Assembly (NCBI GenBank): GCA_022432975.1
Contig: CM039510.1
Location: 14,216,381-14,280,380, forward strand
DNA from: Begonia masoniana
Lineage: Eukaryota > Streptophyta > Magnoliopsida > Cucurbitales > Begoniaceae
DNA length: 64,000 nt
Direction: 5' to 3'
Shown piece after piece: positions 45,915-57,464 of this stretch; the first letter of the stretch is position 1; each line of letters starts with the position of its first letter. The notes beneath the pieces were generated by a model. The model was not told where the DNA came from. It did no database searches and saw only the letters and a list, made by a program, of their open reading frames with translations. The position numbers were made by a program, and so were the translations under genes.

Positions 45915-45919
45915 TCAAT
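45915..45919. repeat. Target site duplication of element G (left copy)
   Basis: TCAAT precedes TGTAACATCC and recurs at 54913-54917 after GGCGTTACA. Confidence 0.93.
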
Positions 45920-48443
45920 TGTAACATCCGAGAAAAATTTTCTATAACGTACGTAGCCCTTAGATTAGACAGTTATGGGAGCTTAACGTTAATCATAGGG
46001 TTATTCTAAGTATAAGAGTTAAGAGTGAAAGTGGGAAGAGAATTTAGAAAAAATATTAGAGTTGGAGTAGGTTAGGGTTATAGTGGTTTGAAGTAGAAAT
46101 GTTTGAAGGGAAAAGTAAAGAAAAATAAAGGGAAGACAAGTGGAAATGTGATGCTTCCACATTGGATTAGATAAAAGAAAAAGGGAGAGGTTACTTCATA
46201 AATTTTAAAATTTTAGTGGTAGAAATTTAAAGAGGAAAAGTGGAGTTTAAATTTAGTTAGGTGTGGGGTAAAATGACAAAAATTTGCCTTCTCTTCTTCT
46301 CCTTCCACTATGAACCATAAGCCTCCATTGTTGAAGTTTCAAGCTCATTTTGGTGAAGAAAATAGCAAAGTTAGTGGGTTAATTGGTTGGGTTTTGTTAG
46401 CTAACTAGTTTATGCAATGTTTAGGTAGCTTTGTTGAGTTTGTTAAAGAATTTCAGAACCCTAGTTAAGAGTCCGAAATTCTGAAATTTTTGATGAGTTT
46501 CCCTTCCCTTAGTTGTTAATTAAACCCTAGAAATCAAATGTTTAAATGGTTTAGAGATGAAAGGGGAAGTAGAAACATGAAATTGCCCATGTAGGGCAAA
46601 AACAGGGCAGTTCGGTTGTGCTGGAGTCCGAATTAGTGAATGATTTTTCTTGGACAAATGGATTATGGCATTGGATAGTAGACATGTAGAGGTTTACGGA
46701 ATGGGTTGAATCGTTGAAATCCGATGAAAAATGAGTGAGTTATGGCCGATTGAAGTTGGACGTTTGAAAATGAGAGAAAATCAGGATTTTGGAGTTTAGA
46801 TACTTAGGGTTAGCTAGTTGTTAATAGAAATAGAGTAAATGTCCTTTAAGTTTAGTTGTATGATTAGTAAGAGAATTTCCCTAAATTTATTAGGTTGACG
46901 AACGAGCAGTTAGCATAGCCAAAGTAACTGAACACGTATGGAGTATCCAGGTAAGTAGTGGTTGATTTTGATTGTGCTTTCAGGCCTACACCATGGAACG
47001 GTAGGGATTTGTTTGTTTATTTGGTTGTTTTGTTTTGTTTTGTGGTTAAGAATTTATGTGACATGCATCATCGTTTTCAAACCACGAAAAAAATAATTTT
47101 TGAACATGATTTTGATGTGGGAGCTTGAAACGTAAAAAGATAAGAAAAGATTGCAACTCGGTCTCGGGTAAAGTCGCCTTGTCAGGGAATAGTGCTAGAG
47201 AAGCACCTCGAAAGGGTCTATATGCATGATGTGCTGCTGAAGATACGTAATGTATCATGAGTATGAACGCCTCGAGTTAACGTGCTAGAGGAAGCACTAG
47301 AGAGTTCTATGATCGGTGGGAGGAGATCGTGTATGGCCGTCCTTGGAGAAAAGCTTGGATGTGTACCTCCAATTTTGCTCTGCTGGGTTAAAGTGTGGCC
47401 GTCCTGGGAGCAAAGCTTGAATGAGTGCCTACTTGATCCACACGTAAAAGTGAAAGAATAATGAAACGAAAACGAAACAAAGACAACCGAGAGTTTAGAA
47501 AGAGCATGTGTTAGGGGTTGAATATGCATTGTGTCTTTACATTCATTATTCCCTACTTGCTAAGCAATAGGACTACGTTTTGTGTTCTATAGTGTAGGTG
47601 ACGACGAGCTCTCAGGTGAGCTATTTAAGGGAGGCCAGGACCTGGGCGCAGTCAGCGACGCATGTGGCATGCCAGTACGGGCAGTTGTCGGGGCGTCTTG
47701 ACCATGGTATTGCTGGGAGGTGAGGTGGATTCGTATGTTGATGGAAATGTTGGTTTGTAAATACGTTAGGGAACTTGAACTCTTTTTAGCGTGTTTTGAA
47801 CATAGTGTATAAATGTTTGGTTTTCAGGGTTTGGTTTCAGAAAATTTAACCGTTATGCTGCTCGGTTTTTCGTAAAAGAAATGACGTTCTTTTTCACCCG
47901 TTTTCGTTGACATCTTTGAGTCATGTTTTCTGGGATTTTCAAGTGTCAAGGAGTTGAAAATGTCGGGAAAAGTTTTGCGGAAGTTTTAGGTGATTTGGTT
48001 AGGTAAAATAAGAAAAAATTAGAAAAAATTGGAAGAAATGTGCAAATGGGGTGCTGGTGGCCGAGGAGGAGGCGCGCAGGAGCTAGAGGGCGCAGGCCTG
48101 GCGTGCGTATCGTGCGCGCAATGCGCGCTGGTGGGTCACGCGCAGCGCCCAGCGCCGATTGATCGGCACATGTGACACGTTTTGATCGAGAAAGCCGAGA
48201 GGTTGCCGATCGATCGGCGCTTGCACTGATCGATTGCCACCTGGCGCGCGGAGTTGCGCACGGTGCGCACAGCGGCAGCGCACTGCCTGGGCAACGCGCG
48301 TGCGGCGCCCATGGTGAGGCACTCTGGTTTTTTTTCAAAATTTTCCTACTTTCAATATGTTTTAACCCAACTTTTTTAGACACGTTTTGTACGTATTTTA
48401 CGCACGTTTTCCAATAATTTTTTAGGGTTCGAAAAACCCTAGT
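45920..48443 (+). repeat. Element G 5' LTR, 3'-truncated
   Basis: It matches 52313-54787 and stops at AAAAACCCTAGTG, where the 3' LTR runs on for another ~125 bp to GGCGTTACA. A GC- and CpG-rich block (about 48055-48315) contains GATCGATCGGCGC and many GCGC words. Confidence 0.93.
48055..48315. other. CpG-rich island in element G 5' LTR
   Basis: About 260 bp are strikingly rich in CGCG/GCGC against an AT-rich background. The same island, with different substitutions, is in the 3' LTR (about 54405-54675). Open frames crossing it on both strands (Arg/Ala/Cys-rich) follow from composition and are not genes. Confidence 0.8.
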
Positions 48444-48502
48444 GAAGGAGGTTGATGAGAAGGAGGTGAAGGAGGTTGATGAAGGAGGTTGATGAGAAGT
48501 GT

Positions 48503-49480
48503 GTTAAACCAGTTGAAGGCCCGAGAAGGATGTTCAAGGAGATTACGCCACAGATGAGCAGAGGTGGATCTTCTTCCCAGTTTCAAGGAACAAAAAGGCC
48601 GGGAGAAAATCTAAATGACCAGAGAGGAGGAAAGAAGCCGCAACAGCAACAAAGGAGGAGGTATCTGCAATGTCCTAAGTGTTTGAAAGTTCATCCAGGA
48701 GAGTGTGGGCAATATGCTGGCAAGTGTTTTAACTGCTTTGAATCTTGCCATCTTTTCCGAGATTGTCCAAATCCAATGATCACCCGGTGCTTTAATTGCA
48801 ACGAGCCCGAACATTTAGCCAAGGATTGCCCTGCAGCAAAGAAGGGACCAGCTAAGGCTACACCCAGGATCTTCACCATGATCGAGCGAGATGATGAGGA
48901 TCGACCAGCTGTGATCTCAAGTACTGTACTTGTCAATTCAGTGCCTGCATTTATGTTGATAGATTCGGGTGCATTACATTCATTCGTAGTAACGGATTTT
49001 GTGGTAAAACTGAATCTGGAGGTGAAGCTCGCGGGGTGTATGTATGATGTGAAGCTACCGTCTATCGTCTATATTCAGATCAGATGGTGCCTAATAGTTT
49101 GGTATCGGTCGGAAGGAAGACTTTGCCGGCTAACTTGATTGTGATGGGGATAACCGGGTATGATGCGATACTCGGTATGGGTTGGCTCTTCTGTCATTAC
49201 ACAACCATTGATTGTTGGGCCAGAATAGTTAATTTTCATCCCCCTAACGGTGAGAACCATTCGTTATAAGCCTTGAAGAACGTGATGAAGTTATCAGTTA
49301 GGGCACCTATGGATGCTCAGAAGTTGTTAATGGGTGAGTTCGTTTGTTTTCTTGCAACCATAGTAGATTCTCAGTTCCAAGTAGAGTCGAAACCTCAGGA
49401 TATTTTAGTTGTCCATGATTTTCCTGATGTATTTCTGGATGATTTGCCTAGTCTATCTCCGAACTAGGAAATCGAGTTCG
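48503..49480 (+). pseudogene. Element G gag C-terminus and protease
   Basis: It opens in mid-gag with FKEITPQMSRGGSSSQFQG and a Q/R-rich stretch. Two adjacent CCHC knuckles follow, CFNCFESCHLFRDC and CFNCNEPEHLAKDC, preceded by CPKCLKVHPGEC. The protease loop reads FMLIDSGALHSFV (DSG variant, functional in many retroelements), then ILGMGWLFCHYTTIDC in the next frame. Frameshifts near 49075 and stops at 49269 and 49467 break it. Confidence 0.88.
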
Positions 49481-50870
49481 TGATTGATACATACCCTGGA
49501 GCAGAACCAGTGCCAAAGAATCCTTACAAGTCTGCTTCGCCTGAATTGAAAGAATTAAAAAAGCAACTGGAAGAATTGGTTGATAAGGGGTTTATACGCC
49601 CTAGTTTTTCGGCGTGGGGAGCGCCAGTTCTATTTGTGAATAAGAAAGACAGATCACTACGAATGTGTATTGACTACCGAGAGTTGAACAAGCTGACTAT
49701 TAAGAACAAGTATCCTTTGCCGAGTATTGATGATTTGTTCGATCAACTCCAAGGAGCTCGGATTTTCTTAAAGATTGATTTGAGATCGGGATATTATCAG
49801 TTGAAGGTCATGTTGCAGGATATTCCAAAAATAGCTTTCTGGATGAGATACGGACATTATGAATTTTTGGTTATGTCGTTCGGACTGACAAATGCTCTAG
49901 TTGCTTTCATGGACCTGATGAATTGGGTATTTCGAGAGTATCTTGATAAATTTGTGATTGTGTTTATCGGTGATATTCTTGTATATTCCCGTGATGAAGA
50001 TGAGCACAAGGAGCATCTGAGGATCGTTTTGGAGACTTTAAAGCGGCATCAGTTGTATGCAAAATTCTCAAATTTTGAGTTTTGGCTGGATAAGGTGCAT
50101 TTTCTAGGGCATGTAATTTCTAGTGGAGAGATATCGGTAGATCCAGGCAAGATTCAATCGATTAAGGAATGGCCTCAGCCAACGAATGTCAGTAAGATTT
50201 GAAGTTTTCTGGGGTTAGCTAGATATTAAAAGAAGTTTATTGAGGGCTTTTCTAAGATAGCAGCACCCTTGACTCGGCTGACAAGGAAAGATGTTAAGTA
50301 TGAATGGTCAGAAGAGTGTGAGCTGAGTTTTCAGATGCTGAAGCATAAATTGACTACAGCTCCGGTGTTGACATTGCTAGTGGCAAAGGAGAAATTCAGT
50401 ATTTACTGTGATGCCTCTCGGATTGGATTGGGTTGTGTGTTGAGAGGAATTATAAGAAATTCAGTCTTATGAGAGGAATTATCCAACCCATGACTTGGAA
50501 TTAGCAGTGGTGGTGCTTGCTCTGAAGATTTGGAGACACTAACTATATGGTCAGCAGTGTGAGATAAATTCAGATCACAAAAGTCTGAAGTATATCTTCA
50601 CTCAAAAGGAGTTGAATATGAGGCAGTGGCGGTGGTTAGAGTTTGTGAAGGACTACGATCTGGAGATCAAGTACCACCGCGGTAAAGCCAATGTAGTGGC
50701 GGATGCATTGAGTCGTGTGTCAACCTCAGTTTCGGCGATGAAGGCTGAGATGTCCATGGCGTTGAGTACGAAGTTTTAGAGGTTTGATTTGGAGCTGGTT
50801 TCAAATGTTACAGCAGTGTTATCAGCTTTATCTCTGAAGCCCACTATTCTTGAAAAGATTAGAGAAGCTT
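49480..50870 (+). pseudogene. Element G reverse transcriptase and RNase H
   Basis: RT is open for 240 codons: [54 protein letters not shown] and [16 protein letters not shown]. The catalytic box reads [12 protein letters not shown], so the first Asp of the DD pair is Gly. RNase H continues with stops: FSIYCDASRIGLGCVL (50400), then [35 protein letters not shown] and [13 protein letters not shown]. The RT change is expected to abolish polymerase activity. Confidence 0.9.
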
Positions 50871-52317
50871 AATAGAAAGATTCGGAGTGTAACAAATTCA
50901 ATCTGAGTATGACATCAGATGACAGGACTGAGTTCAGCTATTCGAAAGATCGTATTTTGAAGTTCCGCAATTGGTGGTATGTTCCAAACAGTGAGCAACT
51001 TCAGAATGAGATTTTGCTAGAAACACACTTTTCGAGATTTTCTTTCATCCTGGCAGTACCAAAATGTACAGAAATCTCAAGCAACATTACTAGTGGCCTA
51101 GCATGAAGAAGTCTGTAGCGGAGTATGTGGAAACATGTTTGGTCTGTCAGCAAGTTAAGGCAGAACATCAGAGACCTGCCGGGAAGTTACAGCCATTGCC
51201 GGTTCCTGAGCGGAAATGAGACCAAATTTCTATGGATTTTGTTGTAGGGTTACCCAGGATGACGAAGGGATATGATGGTATATGGGCGATAGTGAATCGT
51301 TTAACCAAATCAGCTCATTTTTTGCCGGTGAAGATGACATTCAACATGGATCAGTTTACGAAACTGTACATTCAGGAGATTTTAAGGTTGCACGGTGTAC
51401 CGACTTCTATTGTATCGGACAGAGACCTGAGGTTTACATCCAAGTTTTGGAAGAGTCTGCATAAGGCAATGAGGACTCGGCTGAATTTCAGTACAGCATT
51501 TCACCCTCAGATGGACGAACAATCTGAACGGACCATTCAGATTTTAGAGGATATGCTTCGAGCATGTGTATTGGAGTTTCAGGGTTCCTGGAGCAGGTAT
51601 TTGCCTTTGGTAGAGTTCTCGTACAAAAACAGCTATCAGGATACGATCGGTATGGCTCCATACGAGGTTCTATACGAGAGAAAATGTAGATCACCTCTTT
51701 ATTGGGACGAAGTCGGGGAAGTCAGTTTGATTGGACCCGAGATTGTACAGTAGACAACTGACAAGATTAAATTTATTTGGCAGTGGATTTTGACACCTCA
51801 AAGTCAGCAGAAGAGCTATGCTGACGATAGAAGAAGGGAATTGGAATTTGAGGTGGGAGATGAGGTCTTTTTGAATATTTTGCCGTTTAAGAGAGTGATG
51901 ATGTTAGAGAAAATGGGTAAGTTGAACCCGAGGTATGTTGGACCGTTCCTGATCACTAAAAGAGTTGGAAAGACGGCATACCAGTTGGAGCTGCCAACTT
52001 CTATGGAAGGAGTGCACAATGTCTTCCATGTCTCTATGCTGAGGAAGTGCCTAAGAGATCCGTCACACGTAATGGAGTAGCAGAATATTGATGTACAGCC
52101 AACATTGACATACGAGGAGAAACCGGTGGAGATCTTAGACTATACAGTGAAGACATTACGCAACAAGGACATTCCACTAGTGAAGGTGTTATGGCGTAAC
52201 CACAATGTTGAGGAGGCGACGTGGGAAAGGCAGCAGGATATGATGGATCGCTATCCTGAGCTCTTCAGGTACGCAAATTTTGAGGACAAAATTTTATTTA
52301 AGGAGGGTAGATTATAA
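50871..52317 (+). pseudogene. Element G integrase and chromodomain
   Basis: It has remnants of the HHCC domain ([13 protein letters not shown] at 51130), then an open catalytic core of 173 codons: [32 protein letters not shown] and [17 protein letters not shown], keeping D, D and E. PYEVLYERKCRSPLYWDE, KSYADDRRRELEFEVGDEVF, VFHVSMLRKCLRDPSHV and the terminal LVKVLWRNHNVEEATWERQQ chromodomain with YPELF follow. Stops at about 51218, 51752 and 52078 interrupt it. The frame ends at 52315 in the LTR border. Confidence 0.92.
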
Positions 52318-54912
52318 CACTCGGAAAAAATTTCCTATAACTTACGTAGCCCTTAAACTAGAATCATAGGGTTATTCTAAGTATAAGAATTAAAAGTGAA
52401 AGTGGGAAGAGAATTTGGAGAAAATATTATAGTTGGAGTAGGTTAGGGTTATAGTGGTTTGAAGGGAACAGTAAAGAAAAATTAAGGGAAGACAAGTGGA
52501 AATGTGATGCTTCCACGTTGGATTAGATAAAAGAAAAAGGGAGAGGTTACTTCATAAATTTTAAAATTTTAGTGGTAGAATTTTAAAGAGGAAAAGTGGA
52601 GTTTAAATTTAGTTAGGTGAGAGGTAAAATGGCAAAAATTTGCCTTCTCTTCTTCTCCTTCCACCGTGAACCCTAAGCCTCCATTGTTGAAGTTTCAAGC
52701 TCATTTTGGTTAAGAAAATAGCAAGGGTGGGTTAATTGGTTGGGTTTTGTTAGCTAACTAGTTTATGCAATGTTTAGGTAGTTTTGTTGAGTTTGTTGAA
52801 GAATTTTGGAACCCTAGTTAAGAGTCCAAAATTCTGAAATTTGTGATGAGTTTCCCTTCCTTAGTTATTAATTAAACCCTAGAAATAAGATGTTTAAATG
52901 GTTTAGAGATGAAAGGGGAAGTAGAAACATGAAATTGCCCATGTAGGGCAAAAATAGGGCAGTTCGGTTTTGCTGGAGTCCAAATTGGTGAATGATTTTT
53001 CTTAGACAAATGGATTATGACATTGGATAGTAGACATGTAGAGGTTTACGAAATGGGTTGGATTGTTGAAATCCGATGAAAAATGAGTGAGTTATGGCCG
53101 ATTGAAGTTGGACGATTGAAAATGAGAGAAAATCAGGATTTTGGAGTTTAGATGCTTAGGGTTAGCTAGTTGTTGATAGAAATAAAGTAAATGTCCTTTA
53201 AGTTTAGTTGTATGATTACTAAGTGAATTTTTCTATATTTATTAGGTTGACGAACGAGCAGTTAGCATAGCCGAAGTAACTGAACACGTACGGAATATCC
53301 AGGTAAGTAGTGGTTGATTTTGATTGTGCCTTCGGTCCTAAACCATGGAACGGTAAGGATTTGTTTGTTTATTTGGTTATTTTGTTTTGTTTTGTGATTA
53401 AGCATTTATGTGACATGCATCATCGTTTTCAAACCACGAAAAAAATGAGTTTTGAGCATGGTTTTATGTGGGAGCTTGAAACGTAAAAAGATAAGAAAAT
53501 ATTGCAACTCAGTCTCGGGTAGAGTCGCCTGTTCGGGAAATAGTGCTAGAGCAACACCTCGAAAGGGTCTCTATACGAGATGCGCTGCTGAAGATACATA
53601 ATGTATCGTAAGTATGAACGCCTCGAGTTAACGTGTTAGAGAAAGCACTAGAGGGTTCTATGATCGGTGGGAGGAGATCGTGTATGGTCGTCCTTGGAGC
53701 AAAGCTCGGATGTGTGCCTCCGATTTTGCTCTGCTGGGTCAAGGTGTGGCTGTCCTGGGAGCAAAGCTCGTATGAGTGCCTACTTGATCCACATGTAAAA
53801 GTGAAAGATTAATGAAACGAAAACGAAACAAAGACAACCATGAGTTTAGAAACCGCATGTGTTAGGGGTTGAGTATGCATTGTCTTTGCATTCATTATTC
53901 CCTATTTGTTAAGCATTAGCTTTACGTTTTGTGTTCTATGGTGTAGGTGACATCGAGCTCTCATGTGAGCTATTTGAGGGAGGCCAGAGCTAGGGAGCTG
54001 TCGGCGACGCACGTGGCATGCCGGTGCGAACAGTTGTCGGGCCGTCTTGACCATGGTATTGCTGGGAGGTGGGGTGGATTCGTATTTTGATGGAAATGTT
54101 GGTTTGTAAATATGTTAGGGAACTTGAACTCTTTTTGGCGTGTTTTGAACATAGTTTATAAATTTTTGGTTTTCAGGGTTTGGTTTCAGAAAATTTAACC
54201 GTTATGCTGCTCGATTTTTCATAAAAGAAACGACATTCATTTTCACTCATTTTCACGTTTTTGCTGACATTTTTTAGTCGTGTTTTTTGGGATTTTCAAG
54301 TGTCGAGGAGTTGAAAATTTCGAGAAAAGTTTTAGGTGATTTGGTTGGGTGAAATATGAAGAAATTAGGAAAAATTGGAAGAAGGGTGCAAATGGGGTGC
54401 TGGTGGCTGAGAAGGAGGCTCGCAGGCGCGCAGGCGCTGGAGGGCAGAGGCGTGGCGCGCGCGCGATGCGCGCTGCTGGGGCGCGTGCAGCGCCGATCGA
54501 TCGGTACATGTTGCGCGTTTTGGTCGAGCAAGTCGAGAGGTTTTCGATCAATCGATGTTTGCGCCAATCGATTGGCACCTGGTGTGCAGAGTTGTGCGCG
54601 GTGCGCGTAGCGGCAGCGCGCAGGGCACGATGCCTGGGCGACGAGCGCACCCAGTGCGCACGCGCGGCGCCTATGGTGAGCCACTTTTGTTTTTTTTTTT
54701 TTAAATTTTCCTACTTCTAATATGTTTTAACCCGACCTTTTTTGACACGTTTTATACGTATTTTACGCACATTTTCCAACCATTTTTTAGGATTCAAAAA
54801 ACCCAAAAATCGAGTCGAAATTTTATCAAAAATTTATTTAATCGTAGTTTAATGAGTAGTATGATTGGGCAAAGTAGCGAATCGAGCTTGGGGTAAGTTT
54901 GGCGGCGTTACA
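52313..54912 (+). repeat. Element G 3' LTR (full length)
   Basis: It begins TATAACACTCGG (the 5' copy has TGTAACATCCG) and ends GGCGTTACA, 2,600 bp. It contains the second copy of the CpG-rich island. Confidence 0.93.
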
Positions 54913-54917
54913 TCAAT

Positions 54918-55360
54918 AGATTTCTGATTCCTTCCTTACCTACGAGATCCTATCTAACTGGTAGGCAAGTCTTGGGTCTTCCCCATGAAACCCATCATCT
55001 TTGACTATGACTTGGCATTGTTTGCAAATGTTCCTGAAATTAGAGGGCTTGCAGGGTTTATTCAGACTAGAGTGAAAGCTCATGATACAAGTGTCAGCGA
55101 GAATGCTACTTGAAGTGCAAGATAGCATAAAAAAGAAAACGTGGTTTTCACTCCAGATGGATTCCTTCCCTTTAAAGGGAAGAGAGTTGTTTTGGAAACT
55201 TCAATTATTTTGGTTGTCCGGCCAAACAACTGGAGTTCAATCTCATAAAGGGTCACTTGCAAAAAAAAAAACAAACTACACATTGGGCACGCTGTTCAAC
55301 AAATTGATGGAATACTATGGACTTGAAATTTAAACGTGTAAAACATACGTACAAATATGA
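54918..55360 (+). pseudogene. Unrecognised decayed coding-like segment
   Basis: In one frame, with a few stops, it reads PMKPIIFDYDLALFANVPEI, then RGLAGFIQTRVKAHDTSVSE and VVFTPDGFLPFKGKRVVLE. Composition is protein-like and less AT-rich than the surroundings. I do not recognise the family. It may be a fragment of a host gene or of another transposon, interrupted upstream by element G. Confidence 0.3.
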
Positions 55361-55962
55361 ATTGACGTGCTAGTGACCAAACCCTGTCAGGGTTTTCATA
55401 GGTCTCAATCCACCAAATTAAGTTTTATAAACTATGCAAAACAATCCAGTATAGTATAGAAACCTCTACCTCAACGACGACAAAAGTCTTACCGACAACC
55501 GCACATGTTAGCACGATCAGCCATTGAAAACGAGACATTGGATTCCAAGACAACGAAGAAAAGGATAGAGTCATAAGCTATAACAACATGACATCAAATC
55601 CCAAATCAGATCATGAGAATTAAGAAATGAAACAAATCAAGGTTAAGAACCCTAACAAACAAGGGACAACGTTAAAGCCTTAACCAATACACAAGGATGA
55701 TGATAATAGGTGGGTCCTACATCGACACTAGGAACTCACCTAAGGTACCACAAAAAAATAATCCAAAAATAAAATAGTGTGCGGTCGACCAAAACCCATA
55801 AGCGGTCGACCAAAACTAGCATGGGTCGACTGGTCGACCTTAATGGTTGAGAAGTCTACTTCTCGGTTTTTCCACCAAGAGTCTAGTGTCGACCCAAGCG
55901 TTCGAAACCTCCAGACAGGGGTTGACACCTTTAGAAAAGGGTCCACCTTTGTTGCTCTCAGG
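55361..55962. other. Intergenic DNA with GGTCGACC repeats
   Basis: The palindromic word GGTCGACC/GTCGAC occurs about five times between 55782 and 55841, twice as GCGGTCGACCAAAAC. Similar words occur at 8636-8664, so this may be an old LTR of the same type. No gene is supported. Confidence 0.4.
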
Positions 55963-56459
55963 TGACATGCCGAGGAGGCCCAAAACTAAATCACTGTCCA
56001 AGGCCCAAAATCTACTTAGCATGTTTACTAATGAATTTATTTTTCCTTTTCTTGCAAGAGTTGATCTTGTAGAGGACCTCACCTTACTTGGAGAGCTTGG
56101 AAGGAATCACCTTTTTGGCCCATGGAAATTTGTCTTATCGGCCCATGAAATATTGTAATTTTGGGTTTTGAACTTATTTGGCATACTCTAGCCTTTTTTG
56201 TATGAATTATTTATATTTGCATCATGCATTAGATTGTGTGGTTAAGGTTAGATGTATGTTGGTGGATGATGGGTTGAAGACTTAACGTTCAAAGGAGAAA
56301 GCCCCTCAATAAATTAGATTTAAAGGAAGCTTTGGCCCAAAGAAGAGCCCACTCTTAAGGTATGGATTTTGTAGGTACAAGTGTTAGTGGCAACATAGAT
56401 CATAGATTTGGCAAAATCTCATCCATTGGCTAAGCAATGGCTCAGATCAATTGGAGCTG

Positions 56460-56710
56460 GATTCTGGCGCGCGCGCGGGCAGGGAGCAAACATCGGGCAG
56501 GCGCACGCAGATAGTAGCAAATGGCGCGGGCAGGCGTGGGCGGGCAGGTGTGGGCATCGGATCAGGGCGCGCCACGGATTGCTGCGCTGGAGAGGCGTCA
56601 AGCGTTGATGAGGGCGCGCACGAATCAAGCCATTTGCGCCGTTGATGGAGCGTGATGCTGGGCAATCTGGGCCACCAAATTGGCGCGTGGCAGCACGCGC
56701 GCAGATTGCA
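56460..56710. other. CpG-rich island in element H LTR
   Basis: GGCGCGCGCGCGGGCAGGG and many later GCGC/GGGC words make a 250-bp GC-rich block starting ~340 bp and ending ~90 bp upstream of the candidate TATA box. The four overlapping Arg/Ala/Pro-rich open frames here are composition effects. Confidence 0.75.
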
Positions 56711-56798
56711 CCTCCTTAGCCACCCGATCTTTTCTTCATCCAATGGCCACCATCCACCCTTCCAATTGCCAAACCCAAATCATCCACCCTAGGTTGTC

Positions 56799-56806
56799 TA
56801 TTTAAG
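56799..56806 (+). promoter_or_regulatory. Candidate TATA box of element H LTR
   Basis: TATTTAAG lies 650 bp before the LTR end, directly downstream of the CpG-rich block and upstream of a C/T-rich region, as expected for an LTR core promoter. Confidence 0.45.
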
Positions 56807-57452
56807 TATTGCATTGGTGTGTGTAAAACACTTTTGCCCATTTTTATAAAATTACTATCTCCCTAACCAAGTGTTAGAAGCCCTTCGGGTATTCCTCAAT
56901 TCTTGAATCAAGTGGAGAAGTCCTCCATTGTTCCCCTAGCTTTGGGTTGCTAGGTGAACTCTTATTCATTCCCTCACCTTTTCTTTCTTAAGAGTTAAGG
57001 TTTTAAGGAAGAAAACCTAGGCTTACGGTGGTCATTTTCCTCTGGGAAAACGTGCACCTGAGAGCACATGTAAGATAGATCCCGGGTCTGCCAAGGGTAT
57101 TTTCATTTTTATTCACATTTCCACACACATCTCACCCTTACATTTCGGCCATTCACTTAACACACATCAGTTTATTTTATTGCATTTTTCTTCATCTCTT
57201 TGCATTCTTCTTCACAGATTTTCACGCACTCTATTCCACCTTCATGTTGTTCTATTTTCTTTTGCATTTCATTCATTTTCTTCCCTATGGTATTCGGCCA
57301 TCACACACACACATCATCTCTTTCATCTTACTTGCATTTTATACCCATTTGCTACTCTTTATTCTCGGATTTGTGCTACACCTATTCACCTGAGGACGTT
57401 GTCCTTTTTATGGGTTAAACACGGCCTCTTTTCTTAGGGCCTCCGTGACAAG

Positions 57453-57464
57453 TGGTATCAGAGC
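57453..57464 (+). other. Element H primer binding site (tRNA-iMet)
   Basis: TGGTATCAGAGC, a full match, lies three bases after the LTR's terminal CA. Confidence 0.9.

Larger units (their letters stand above)
45920..54912 (+). mobile_element. Element G: Tekay-like Ty3 chromovirus with 5' internal deletion
   Basis: A 9.0-kb plus-strand element has 5' LTR 45920-48443, gag C-terminus to chromodomain 48503-52290, polypurine tract AAGGAGGGTAGAT (52300-52312) and 3' LTR 52313-54912. The distal ~125 bp of the 5' LTR, the primer site, the leader and the first part of gag are missing, so it cannot initiate reverse transcription. TCAAT flanks confirm it as one insertion. Confidence 0.95.
55963..57450 (+). 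repeat. Element H 5' LTR
   Basis: It starts TGACATGCCGAGG and ends CTCCGTGACA two bases before the primer site. It contains a CpG-rich island (56460-56710), a TATTTAAG box at 56799-56806 and a C/T-rich tail with CACACACACA. No second copy is available to confirm the left border. Confidence 0.65.

Noticed and set aside
48083..48383. Arg/Ala/Cys-rich open frames on both strands of the CpG-rich island (also 54243-54720, 56408-56743)
   Set aside because: Overlapping frames on both strands of a GC-rich block follow from composition; they lie in LTRs.
57180..57437. Ser/His/Phe-rich open frames before the element H primer site
   Set aside because: They lie inside the C/T-rich end of the LTR and end at its border; they are a composition effect.
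57453..57464. tRNA-Met gene fragment
   Set aside because: Only the primer-site complement of the tRNA 3' end is present, next to LTR ends; no cloverleaf exists there.
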